Shown: in pieces, positions 46,072-57,424 of the stretch
How the letters are laid out: each line of letters starts with the position of its first letter
How positions within the stretch are numbered: the first letter of the stretch is position 1
NCBI GenBank assembly: GCA_950295325.1
Contig: OX485806.1
Span: 12,090,001-12,154,000, forward strand
Direction of reading: 5' to 3'
Source: Polytrichum commune
Taxonomy: Eukaryota > Streptophyta > Polytrichopsida > Polytrichales > Polytrichaceae
Length of the DNA: 64,000 nucleotides
Translations under genes and position numbers: made by a program
The notes under the pieces: generated by a model
What the model was told of the DNA's origin: nothing
What the model saw: the letters and a program-made list of their open reading frames with translations, nothing else
Databases searched by the model: none

Positions 46072-47958
46072 TAGCTCACTCCCAAGCAACAAATTGAAAT
46101 GTACCCATTACAATGCAAAAAATATTCCTAACACTCCCGATAATAATCCCAATTATTTAGTGATTATTTTGATCGGCCCTCAATGTTGGTAGTTACAACC
46201 CTTGTGTAGGGACTTGGTTACACCAAAACCTTCAGAAAATGCATTCTATACCAACTTGACCCAAATTTGAGTTGGCATGTGGGCTCATCCTATGCCCAAG
46301 GGCGAAGTATTTATCATTCCCATCAACTACTAAATGTCTAAGAGGTTGTAATTAACCAAATGCAAGTGTTCTTGAAAAGTGTAGGTATTGAATTTGACCT
46401 AAAGGCTTTCATTTTCTAATATGTTGGTTGCTTGTACACTTGAAATAATGTTGGATTTCTTTGTGTGAATCGTATATTCATCACAAGGGCTGGGACAAAC
46501 CAACCCGTACACTGGTTACTTGGAGGCAAGGGTTTAGGTATCCAACTAAGAACGAACGTATGGGTTGGTTCGCCCAAATCCATCACAAGCCGGTTCATTT
46601 TCTAAAGCTTCACATATGGGGTTTTTTTGTGTATTTGCAACCCCCCCCCCCCCCCCGCGTCTTTGCAATGTTGTACTATTGAACTCAATACACCCAAAAA
46701 AACATTACATGAATCTCAAGAAAAAAAATTGGGTTAAAAAACTTGCATTTTTTTTTGACACCTCGTCAAATCATAAACAAAGATGCTTGGAAGAGTGAAT
46801 TTGTTTTAGGTACTCCTCACCTACTATACACTCTAAATATCTATATGGTTGGATTTGGGATTCGCGTATCATATGTGGCCATAAGATTTTTTATTTTTTA
46901 ATTATTTTCCACAAATGGCGATAAGCATTGTCAAAGTCCCGATACTCACATAGTGACTTCCAACGACACTTCGAGGTGGGCAATGGGTAGGCTTTAGGAG
47001 TTTATTAATGGCGTAGTAGTTCCAAGTGCTTGTTTTCATTGAAAATCCCTTCGCCCATGATACATGAATATACCCAAGTGCCATAACATCCAATCCGTGA
47101 GAAGTAGACCTTGGGAGTGATATGCAAGTTTCATGCACTTGGAATATTCCATGTGCCTTCTTTGGGTTTATATATATACATAAGACCATCGTATTGTACA
47201 ATGGAGGAGAAAAATCTCCTCCTTTTTCGCTATGGGTATTTCCCTTGTTCATGTGGGGAGTAAATGGATGTAAAGTTTCATGACACCTACTGTATAACAT
47301 TATTCAGTCATGTGGGTTGGTTTCATAACCTGAAATATGTTGATTATATTATGTGGGCCCCTGAACAAAGTAAGAATATCCGTCTACAGGTCATACATTC
47401 AAGGGAGTAAATTTGTGTGGAGTTATACTCCTGGCTCTATTCACAATAAACATTGTTCATCTTGGTATTATTCGTTAAAAATACCGACACTATTCTTACT
47501 ATGCATACCGACACTATTTGTTATTCGTATCGGTGTCAATTTCTTCCTATTTTCTAGTTACTTCCCGGGAAGTTCAAAATGTAGAGAAATATTGATTTGC
47601 AACCCATAGATGTAAGTTTTATGTTCATTTTGTTGTTAAGTTAAAATTACTGACCCCAATTTAGTACAATGGGACCCAATTGAAATGAATTAACAACTTT
47701 TTTTTTTTGGGGGGGGGGTAAGTTTTTACGGTACACCATATGATATGTTTAGGTGTCATGAACCATAACCCATAAGTGGTTGCATTGAGAACTAATTACC
47801 TCATTTCAACTGTCATGAGGAAAAAAAGAAATGAAAATCACCAATGCCTCATGCATGCCTCACAACACTTCCGAATACTATAAGAGGTTCCTCCCAACAT
47901 ATAGGAGGCTATCTCAACAATGAAATAGAACCCTCTCATGGATTCTACAAGGGTATAA
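46072..47958. other. Intergenic region, no gene seen
   Basis: A C tract of about 17 nt lies at 46640. Nothing else is recognised on either strand. Confidence 0.35.
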
Positions 47959-48700
47959 GGGGTTGTTGACATCATGGACCATGAAGTTGTCCTAGTGCCC
48001 GGTAAAATTTGTAATTGGTTGTTGTACTTGTCTCAAAACTATTATGGTTTACACCAAGAAAAAAATGTCAGAGTGACCATGGAGTTTGAGGCCTCCAGAA
48101 GACATATTTCAAGGCCAATTTTATCCACTGACATGGTTCAACAGGTTTTTGCGGTGATAGGAGCACAAAAATATGGTATGATAGAAAATAAAAACACAAG
48201 GGCCCATAGCAAAGAACCGTTGTTGTAGTAAAATTTGAATGAAATTTTTTGGGGGCTGTAGAAACAATGGCGCCTTCCTTTATTATATACTAATGTTATA
48301 TTTTGAAACCATAGTAGAAAAGGCCGTTGTTTGCAACATTCTCTCATTTTTCTTGCATCTCTATTTTGGCATGGTTAAGGTAGTAGTGTGTCAAGTTTTT
48401 TTTTCCTTCAAAATATGGATGGATATATTCTTGATGAAGAACCACGTAAAGAGTTGCAAAGATAATGTTCCAAAATTCACAATGGATGCAAGAAATGACA
48501 ACTCCAATTTTCAAGAATAACAAAACATTGATTTCCAAATGTTGTATGGTCGTTATATGCTTCCCTCCCATTCTAGTACATTGTGCTCTCTTCCAATTAC
48601 ACCCATGTTCAATTTTTTGCAATGAAGATAATTTAAGATAATTTTTGGAGTTGGAGTCTTGCAAGAAAATGAGGAAATGGCAGTAATAGCAAAGAATTAA

Positions 48701-49471
48701 CCTACAGGAAAGAAGAGAGGGTGACAACCAAAATATGAAGTGAAGAAGATGAAGAAAACCAAGGATGTAATTGAGGTTGACAAATCTAAAGAAGAAAAAG
48801 AAGATATGGCAAAAATGAAGTAGATTCTTTTTTTATGTGCATCGCTTAATTACTATATGAGGCAAGATGGACAAGGAATTTGTAAAAACATCAAACAAAC
48901 AAGGTATTTTTTTTAAAAAAATGCCAATCAATTTTTTTTCAATTACAAGAAGGTATGCGGTTGAATGCAGATGTATGAAGGTTGTATAATGAACCCCCCC
49001 CCCAAATTTGGGTCGGCTGCTATTGAGGGGGCTTCATAATTTATTTATTACAATTAGTTGTTTCCACGTACACGAGGATATAAACCCGCCTCTTTCAATT
49101 CAAAATTTTTCTTCTTCTCCCTCTAACTACTAATTTATCCCATATTTCCCATTCTACTTCAATTGCTCTCATGTACTATATGCTTTTAACTTTTCATGTG
49201 CCAATTTTTTTTACATTGCAAATTTTTACAAGTCCCTTCTTGATTTTTGATTTTTGATTTAATTTTTTAATTTTTTTGGTAAGTGGTAATGCTTGGATCA
49301 AACTTCAAATTCAATTAGTTGTTGTAGTCAAAGGTTTCAACGGTTATTGGTTATCATGCAAAAAAAATACAAGGTTATTTTCAAATAATACATGTTTGAC
49401 AAGAGGGCTAATGAAGTTTTAGGAAATGAAAGGAAACAAGAATGTAGGTGGTTTCAAGAAACGGATGAATG
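48701..49471 (+). pseudogene. Harbinger-2 Myb/trihelix-like ORF remnants
   Basis: At 48701 one frame gives TGKKRG, a TGA, then QPKYEVKKMKKTKDVIEVDK. It corresponds to KKRGRPPKGGKT of the ORF at 57425, with an Arg codon changed to TGA. A second piece at about 49389 reads YDKRANEVLGNERKQECRWF, matching YKNDKRANEISGSDRHQDCK. The central helix-turn-helix between them is not recognisable. Proteins of this type accompany the Harbinger transposase and help it bind DNA and enter the nucleus. Confidence 0.65.
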
Positions 49472-49492
49472 ACCATGCAATTGCTCAATCCT

Positions 49493-49870
49493 TCAAGCTA
49501 AAATCCTAAATTGCGATGCACTTGGAGTTTGCATTAAAATTGGTTGAAGATGCTTCCTAACATCTCTACAAGACTCCTTTATTATTTTTAACAATGCACT
49601 TTTATGGACTCCATACAAGTTTCTTATGCTTTGCAATCCATCACTACTACTGAACCTATACAATGACATTGTTACCCTCTCTTGCATCGGCACAATAGCT
49701 CTAAAACGGGTATTCTCTTTCTTTTTATAGGGGTATAACTTCTCACACAAAAATAAAAATGTGATGTATTTCACTCAAGTCTGCTTTCTAAACTCTTTCT
49801 CTGTCTACGAATCCAACAACAAGCGGTCTATAAATCCGTACATCCATTTTTTACTCCATCTGCTTCTCTT
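49493..49870 (-). pseudogene. Harbinger-2 transposase fragment
   Basis: The minus strand reads FLCEKLYPYKKKENTRFRAI, then PMQERVTMSLYRFSSSDGLQ, then SQFRILA. This is colinear with residues about 92-178 of the transposase at 58901 (FRFLCEKLGPFLKKQHTNFI...). Upstream, DGFIDRLLLDS with stops is also Harbinger-like. The DDE catalytic part is absent, so the fragment is inactive. Confidence 0.8.
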
Positions 49871-49969
49871 TCTATGTTGCATATTATGATTAATCAAGCT
49901 TAAAATTACAAACTTCTCCCATTCTCTTTACAAAGGCAATGTTTGAATGTCCACAACATTTCACAAGCA

Positions 49970-50135
49970 TGTACAAAAACATGTATAATCTAATACTTAA
50001 TTGGATGTGATTGATTGGGATAATCAATGTAATTATGGGATATATATATATATATATATTGGATGATTTCTCCAATTAAGATAGACAACCCTTATTTGGT
50101 TATTTTATCTTGTTAGGACACCCATGTTTGAATGG
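49970..50135. mobile_element. Small MITE, family I copy
   Basis: The right arm, in reverse complement, reads CCATTCAAACATGGGTGTCC. It pairs imperfectly with a left part containing CTCCAATTAAGATAGACAAC and a central CCCTTATTTGG. The family is also seen at 63716-63855 and as a single arm near 2600. A (TA)n microsatellite at 50040-50060 lies within it. Confidence 0.5.
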
Positions 50136-50529
50136 AATGAGGTTCTGTGTGGCTCTGAGCATGGATACCAATACAACAACACGTGTTGAAAAGAGATCGG
50201 ATAAAATCAACACTGCACATAATTGGGGTTGGAAGGGTGGGGTGGCATGTATCGCCACTTAACAAGCATGAGAATCTTTACTTTGATAATGAATAAGAAA
50301 TGCATATGAGCTCCGAAATTTACAAGGGGAGTGGCTATGGCCTCAATTTGGACTTGCTAACTAGCTTGTACAAATCACGTATTAGATGTCCTAGGAGAAA
50401 TGGGCTATTTAGTTTGGAAAAATAACCATTTAAGACATGTTGATCTTACTAGGTGTGTGTGTGTGGAGCAAGTCCAAGGTTTGTGTCGGAGGTTTGAGAT
50501 ACACATTTGTTCTCGGAAGGGTCTCTACA
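50136..50529. other. Intergenic region, no gene seen
   Basis: Nothing was recognised on either strand. Confidence 0.35.
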
Positions 50530-50895
50530 ACATAACTACACTAAATATGATATTTGGTGTCACCAATTCTATTTCTCTTGCTCGATACTAATTGTTGACC
50601 GCCCGTGTAGTGTCACCAACGCAAATTGTAAACCTAACATTAATTGTCATTCCTTGTAACAAAATATGGGCATTAGAAAATTCAAAATGTTGCAATTACT
50701 GTCACTTTCTTAGTGTGTTTTTCATAAAAAAATCAATCATCCATGACAATATTTCGTTACATAAATGGTAGGATGTAGATTATACCAAAAGTGGACGAAC
50801 TAGAAGTAAGTAAGGGCAACACTATGTGTAAAGTTATTCATAAGAAGTGTTACCATGGTGATATAAAATACCATATGACACAAAACGCAATATTT
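50530..50895. mobile_element. MITE family E, copy 3
   Basis: The ends ACTACACTAAATATGATATT and (reverse complement) CTAAATATTGCGTTTTGTGT are inverted and imperfect. The interior shares TTGACCGCCCGTGTAGTGTC and AAATGTTGCAATTACTGTCA with copies 1, 2 and 4. It is non-coding. Confidence 0.6.
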
Positions 50896-51447
50896 AGAAT
50901 CGGTATTGGCAGATAATTCAGAACATGAACATTTAGAAGCACATTGTTTGTGGTATTTAGTTTCACACAAGTGATAGTGTCACTCACCCTAGTTTGAGGC
51001 GTATCCTAGGTCACACCAATGGCTAACAACTTCACCATTAGTGCCACTTCACGACATTTGGCTGAAGTGCACTTCCTAAAATATCATGGCACGAGTACGT
51101 TCAACAATGTGGTGAGTTGTATGCCTACGTTACACAACGTTCCATAGGTTGACTAAAGTGTACACAAATGACACTCGCCATTACCATACTGGAGATCATC
51201 TTCCTCTTGCATGCTGAAAAGTAATCACATGATACCTCTTGTTAACATGCTCGATAATATCTTCCCCTTTGGACACTAACCTGCAAAACTATCATCTCAA
51301 GTATCCCAATGCACTGCACCAACTACCAAAACTATAATCTTATTTGTTTTACGTATAAAAAATTAAAAATCTGGACATAATATCTTATTGGCAATTCACA
51401 AACGTGACACTTTGAGATCTCTAGGGATCTAGTTTTAGGCCCTTTCG
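50896..51447. other. Intergenic region, no gene seen
   Basis: No element ends or coding frame were recognised. Confidence 0.35.
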
Positions 51448-51776
51448 CAAATAGTGTACGTGACACTAAATACCATCAACGGTGTAGATAGAGCTGCACT
51501 CGAGTGAGAGCCCCTTCTACGGATTTTACTAAGGAGTGGTCCGCCTACACCCGACCAGGTTCGTCCCCCCTAGATTGCAATGAACGCCTTTTGCCCCCCC
51601 ACTTTACCATGACTTAACAAACGAGGAGGGGGGCTGCACCTAGTCACGTTCAATGAACCTGGACGCTCACATGTTTGCATGTGGAACTTGCAAGGAAGGC
51701 CCAAAGACACAAAACCCATGTCGTGTACTATGTAGTGCCATACGGTTACGGTATTTAGTGTCATTTACTATTTGGA
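51448..51776. mobile_element. MITE family F
   Basis: The left arm GCAAATAGTGTACGTGACAC then TAAATACCATCAACGGTGTA is mirrored at about 51727-51776, where the reverse complement reads CCAAATAGTAAATGACACTA then AATACCGTAACCGTATGGCA. A single arm of the same family is at about 56770-56815. It is non-coding, about 330 bp, with no clear target duplication. Confidence 0.6.
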
Positions 51777-51977
51777 TTTAACTTTTGGCGGTAACTTTTT
51801 TACTATGGGTTTCACATGTTTACTGACAACGACTAAGAAACGGTTGGATGGACAATATACCTACAACATAACGAACTTTATTTCGGCAAAAAGTTACATT
51901 TTGGAGCCGAAAAGTTGTAGCGTTGCGGTAATGTAGTTGTGGATAGTATGTGACACTAAATGCCGTGAACGGTGTTA

Positions 51978-52355
51978 CACTACATATTGTACTTTGTGTC
52001 ATATGGTGTTTTATGTCACTGTGGTAATTTATTTCTAATGACACTTGTTATGAATAAGTTTACAAGTACCGTCAAGGATGATTGAAATTTGGATGAAATT
52101 CATCCGTGCTAGTTATTGACTCAAAGGTTGGTATATTTTGCGTCCTAACATTCTTGGAATCAAATATGGAGATGGATGATTGAGATTCGGTTGTAACGAC
52201 ATGTAGTAAGTGACACCAATTGCAACATTGTCAATCTATTATTTTATTTTAAATTTATAATGAATGACAAATAATGTTAGGTTTACATTTAGTGTTGGTG
52301 ACACCGTACAAGAAATTTACAATTGATATTGAGCAAGACAAATAATAATGGAAGT
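51978..52355. mobile_element. MITE family E, copy 4, opposite orientation
   Basis: The left end is ACACTACATATTGTACTTTG. The reverse complement of the right end, ACTACAATGGACACTTCC then ATTATTATTTGTCTTGCTC, resembles the start of copy 1. The interior is the inverted match of copies 1-3 (for example TGACACCGTACAAG and GGATGATTGAAATTTGGAT). Confidence 0.6.
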
Positions 52356-53269
52356 GTCCATTGTAGTTACAATCACAAGAATCCCTACTTTTTAGGCAAC
52401 AAAAGCCGTGATGCGAAATCTTAAAATAGAATAAAATGTTTCACTGTTTTCCATGGATGAAACCTCCATGAACATCCCAAGAGCTCATGAAATTTGGATG
52501 AAGTTGACCACATTTGGATGCAAGTTTGTAATATCATCTACATGTGGCTTCATCATTTCGATGATTGTCGCCATTTTGGTTTTCTTGAAAAAGAAAAAGA
52601 AAAGAAAAGACCGTAATCACAAGATTGGTAGTAACATCCCTAGTGGTAGGTTATTGGGCCTACTTCCGGAGCCAACAAATGAGGTAGGATAGGGGGCCTA
52701 TTACCGGGCTTCAAATAGGCATGGTATTGGGCCACATTGGATCTTAGAGAACCATTATAAAATAATGGTTGTTTGCATTGTAGGAAATCGTGATTGAGCC
52801 CACCAATTGGCAAACTTGTATTTAAGTAGTTGAACGATAGGCAACTTTGTGTACAATTGGTTGCCAATTTGATGGAAAGATGTGAAAGTGCATCTTTTGG
52901 CCTTCAAATTGTCAGTATTAGAAACTTTTTCTTCTTCTTTTTTTCTTTTTCTTTTTCTTTTTCCTTTCTTCCTCCAAAATTTGGCAAATATCAAGGGGTA
53001 GGTACCACAAAGTGTGGGATAAGGTATCTAAACCCCTCAGATCGTCGCCGAAAACCCTCAATGGAAACCAACATCATTATATTCCCCATGAACGTGGTGA
53101 CTAACTAACTATGCTATGAGTCTTTAGAATAACATCACAAGTGTTTTTGTTATACAAGTCCACACTTTGCACACAACGTAGTCTCAAAATCGTGACCCCA
53201 TTTTAGGACACTCGGCATAGATGAATGTTATTGGGAGATCAATTAATTACCGGGAGGGGGGGGGGGGTG
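52356..53269. other. Intergenic region with one TM-like small open frame
   Basis: The plus-strand frame 52453-52692 would encode 79 residues. It has a hydrophobic stretch (FIISMIVAILVFL), then KKKKKRK, then PSGRLLGLL. This is the look of a membrane-anchored N-terminal exon, but no downstream exon or family match could be found. A G tract of 13 nt lies at 53256-53268. Confidence 0.3.
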
Positions 53270-54260
53270 GGTAGCACTAGAACAAGAAACACACACAAAA
53301 ATACATGTCAACATGAGATATGAAAACACCCACTTTATTTATAACCAAAGGTTGTACAACATAGGCTTTAAAAGACACTTTTCTATACTACAACCCTTAG
53401 ACCCCTGACGGGTATATACAAAGCCAAAGAATTGTAACCAATAACGAGGCGTTGGCAACAGTTGTAGCCGATTGTGGGGACACCACAACATCGTGGCATG
53501 ATGCAATAGTTGGGCGATGATTTTGGCACTGCTACACGCCCCCCCCCCCCTACTTGGGGTGCAACACAAGTGAGGAATCGACAATGTTGGTACCTCCAAT
53601 ATGAGGTCCAACAACTCCCATCATGTCATTCACGGCGTTAGCAACGCCATTTTCAACATCCTCTTCAAGTCAAGCCTCAAAATCTCTCAGTGCCCCATCC
53701 TTCACGTCTCCATGCATCCCAAAATCACCATGACAAGTGCGGTTGGCCACCCTCTCATCCTTGTAACACACCTCTATGTTACGTCCCGCGTCCTACTTGC
53801 GGCCACGAGCACCTACACCTGCACAAGTCCACAACACATGTTATTATGCTCAAACTCCCCTTGGCCAACCAACGTAGTTTGCTCACTCTCTTCATAGAGT
53901 CTCATGCAACTCAGCCCTCGGGCCACCCCCACTCGGTCTGACCCACTAATGGCCACACCTTTCCCACGGCTCCAAGGCGTGCTCCAAGTTTCCCAACCTG
54001 GATCCTCACAGTGCCAAACAATTTAGCTACTCGGCGCCTTTCACACCTGCACGTGGGTACATGCCAACCCACTGCTTGTGTTAGTTTGTCCGCCTAACAC
54101 AAATCTCCCAACCGGGTTTTGCCCTTATATGTCCGAGGTCGTGCCCAAGCTAGGCGCTGCCCAACCACCTCGGTGCCTTTCCGCACTTGAGGAGTCTTAC
54201 AATCCTCTTCGTGCTCAACCGCAATCTCTTGAGCATTAAAATACCTCATATTTGTAATAC
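53270..54260 (-). other. Possible LTR-retrotransposon 3' end (weak)
   Basis: On the minus strand, a purine tract with about 10 G ends at 53538 and is followed by TGTAGCAGTGCC. This is the arrangement of a polypurine tract next to an LTR start. Downstream lie a TATATA at about 53413 and ATAAATAAAG near 53335, which could serve as LTR promoter and polyadenylation signals. The upstream 700 bp are richer in G and C than the flanks. I recognise no gag or pol motif and no second LTR. Confidence 0.25.
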
Positions 54261-56851
54261 TTGACATGCGTCAAAAAACACATTGGAGATGCGTTCCATG
54301 GGAATGTTATGAGGGTTCATCATGATATTCCATATGGAAGCCGCACACCTTGCATCCATGCTTGCAGATCGCAATGGTATGACCCATGTCGGATTCGGGT
54401 AAAATTGACCATTCTTGCACATGTGATACAAAGTTCCGGCAACAATCATGCCAACATTGTTCTTCATATTGAAACGAGCCCATTAATGAGCTCGTTGCAA
54501 CACATTGCTATGAGATAAACTCACACGATTGTTCAATCCGACCTTCCTGAGCTTTTGCACAAACCAAATTATATTTCAAAAACATTGGACTTTGGCACCA
54601 TGAAATGGTAGAGAGTATGCCCAAAAGCGTTGGACCGGGGCACCATGCAATGGTGGACCTCCATTCATGACACAACAATTTGCATTTAGGGTTTAGGGTT
54701 TAGGCCAAACACCGCCCTATAAACCCGAGAAACTTAAAGCACCCACCTTGGACTAATCCCATAATTGGACAAGTAAATATGTCCACAATGTCAGCCCCAA
54801 CTAATGAGGGTGAACACTCCTCATATATTCACTTTAGCCTTGAAATGACGAGGGGGTTCTTCTAAAATGTGTTATGAAAGGATGTTCTCGAGGGTCTTTT
54901 GAGATTTGTCTCAAAAGAAAAGAGTTGTGAGGTTCCATCAAAGGATCCATTCATACGGTTTTGATCACCCCATTTGACTCAACATCCAAGCATAATTATT
55001 ATAAAAAGAATCACAAAAAAAGATTTCATCATCACGATGAAAAACTTGATGTGACTGGCTAATATCATAGAGCAATGAGAAGTTGTAAACCATTGGCATG
55101 TTCTTCAAGTGGCACAAATGCTCCACGTGACTATCAAAATGTCTTATGAGTTGTGAATACCATTGATGTGTTTAAGTGAACATAATTATATTTACATTAG
55201 GCATTTAAAACTCCTTTTAAAAAAAACCACATGTGAAGAACAAATTTTTGTGAGAAAAAACTTGCTTTTAAACATGATTCCATTTGAAATTGAGAATGTC
55301 GTTTGAAACATTTAGGGCTTTAAGCGTTAGGTATTGTCGATTCTCCCATATACTAGCGTCATTGGTTTATCACCCCATTGAAGATTTGGCTATGCAATTC
55401 AACCAAATGTTTACACAAGGTATTGAGATGAGGTACCCCCCCCCCCCACACACACACACGAACATTTGTCCATTATGGTTAATGTTCCACATGTCTATGA
55501 GATAAAATTTGTTCTTGTCTATACACTACCTTATCATACAATACAATTATGATGTTCTTTTGTAGTATTTGTGACATATGCCATCGGCTCAAATGGAATA
55601 GCGTCAGTTATTTGACAACTCTTCTTGACTATCAGAAATTGTGTGTCCTTATATAATCAATCAAGTTCACAAAACAACTTGAATTTCATAGCTCACATCT
55701 AGAGGGTATCTAGATGACACGTTGTTCACAAACTATAAATTCTATCATGTTGGCCATTGTAAGTTATTAAATCTATCAATTAAGCAAGTTGGTATAGATA
55801 CCAAATATTTAGTTTATATTCGTGGGGATGACTTAAGAAAGTGAAAATAAGGAAGTGTCCAATATATGTGCACCCGCCTTGGGGCCACCTCTTACTGGCA
55901 TGGGATACTTCCATGATCTTTGTCTACATGAATGCTAATGGACCCATGCAATGTGACCAACAATCCAAACTACTAACGACAAATTGATTATTAGATTCCA
56001 ACCATGATAATTTAGCACAAATGGGGACCACATTCATGAGATACTTGCCCGAAGTTTGTGACGTTTCACTTCATTGTTTCAAAAGGTTAACTTATCTCTA
56101 AATGTGGAAACATCTTTACAAAATATCTCCAACAAGTCTAAGGCCCAAAGATTCCTTTGGCACCCAATGTGCTACCACATTGTAAGGACATTTCTCGTTG
56201 TTCGAGTCTAGATTGGAGCTTCAAGTGGCTTAGGATATATAACCAACCATATCCTCCTCTTCAATGCATTGTCTTTCATCACTCCCATTCTAACTTTTAA
56301 GTAGCTAGGTGTAAGATTGTTGCATGTCTTACAAATGCCTACTCCAAATGCCTTGCCACGTGTTGCTTTTTGAGGACATTCATAGGTTGCTTTCCCAATC
56401 CACATCATAAGTAAGGAAGGTGACCTTCTTGATGTTGGAGCTCTTATCCTTTGCTTCCAACCATGTTCATGTGCTCGTTTTTGGGTGTCACCATGATGCC
56501 CTTGGTTTTCTTTTTTGAGTTCAAAATTTACCGCTAAGTAGTCCGTCTTGTGCATTCTTTGCAATTTTTGTTATGAACGCTTGGACACTAAAGCATCATT
56601 GGTGGTCAAAGATTCATAACCACGAAGGTCGATGAAACTAGTTTGCATCATTTCTTCTCATAGCGCTTGGTCACGTGTGTAAAACGACCCTTATATTGAC
56701 AAATAGTGTCATGTAGACAATTCCCATAATGTGACATTTATAGGCTTCCAGCATCCTAGTTTATACCCTTTGCAAATAGTGTAAGTAACACTTACTACCA
56801 TTGATGGTGTAGAGAGGCTTACTTTTATCTTATTTTTAAATTTAGGATTAA
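54261..56851. other. Intergenic region, no gene seen
   Basis: It contains a telomere-type tract at 54686-54705, a C tract followed by (CA)n at 55437-55460, and one arm of MITE family F at about 56770-56815. Open frames are short and unrecognised. Confidence 0.4.
54686..54705 (+). repeat. Interstitial telomere-type repeat
   Basis: Nearly three units of TTTAGGG, the plant telomere repeat. The same motif, as CCCTAAACCCTAAA, occurs at about 11550-11563 beside pogo-2. Short copies like these are common upstream of plant genes and at old repair sites. Confidence 0.8.
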
Positions 56852-57044
56852 GGCCCTCTTTACACTAGAGGCGAGGGGCCGTGAGAAAAGAAATTTCAGC
56901 CAATGGGATGCGTAGAAATCGAGAAGACCATTCCAGGTCACTTTACACCCGAAATTTTCAGCCCAAAGGACAAAACGAGGAGAAAATGACATGGACAACA
57001 CTTTTGTCCTTGGTGGCAACAAGAAGACACATTTTCCAAGACCC

Positions 57045-57100
57045 CCGGATTTTTCGTCAAGCCCACCTCGAGAGGTGGGCCTGACGCAAAATCCGGGGGG
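57045..57100. repeat. Subterminal palindrome of Harbinger-1
   Basis: CGTCAAGCCCACCTC and GAGGTGGGCCTGACG form a long near-perfect stem extended by CCCCGGATTTT/AAAATCCGGGG. Relatives of this block occur at the matching position in family C MITEs (about 4100, 9655, 17960, 29700, 34820). It may be a structural or protein-binding element of the transposon. Confidence 0.8.
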
Positions 57101-57424
57101 CCGTTTGGCCGAAATTCTCACAACCAATCATTTTCATTTTTTTAATAATTTTTCAGAACGGCCACTTTTACTGACGGCCATTTGTTTACCCGTTTTCTAC
57201 CCAACAGCTATTACTATTCATTCCCGATTTTCGTCCTTAAAGGCAACTCCTTGATCATTTGAAGTCATCTTTTTCTTCTTCCTCATGTGTGACCAGAAAG
57301 AAGTATAGATTTGCTTGTTTTTGCATGTTTTTTTGCCCAATTATTTGCTATTTATTTTTGCTCAAATTATTTTGCACCATCGATATTATTTTGCCCAAAT
57401 ATTTTTTGCATTGTGTTCATTACA

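Larger units (their letters stand above)
47959..49900 (+). mobile_element. Broken PIF/Harbinger element (Harbinger-2), likely parent of MITE family A
   Basis: The left end, GGGGTTGTTGACATCATGG preceded by TAA, is the right terminus of family A MITEs. The first 290 bp track those MITEs closely. The sequence then changes at about 48255 into Harbinger coding remnants: a Myb-like ORF piece at 48701-48822, another at 49389-49471, and a transposase fragment on the minus strand at 49493-49870. The arrangement (plus-strand Myb ORF, convergent transposase) is the same as in the element at 56852. The right terminus is missing, so the true end beyond about 49900 is uncertain. Confidence 0.75.

Noticed and set aside
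52453-52692. Small frame with a membrane-like helix, KKKKKRK and PSGRLLGLL, resembling a P450 anchor
   Set aside because: The P450 proline hinge is not convincing, and no downstream exon, heme-binding or other P450 motif is present. It is kept only as a remark.
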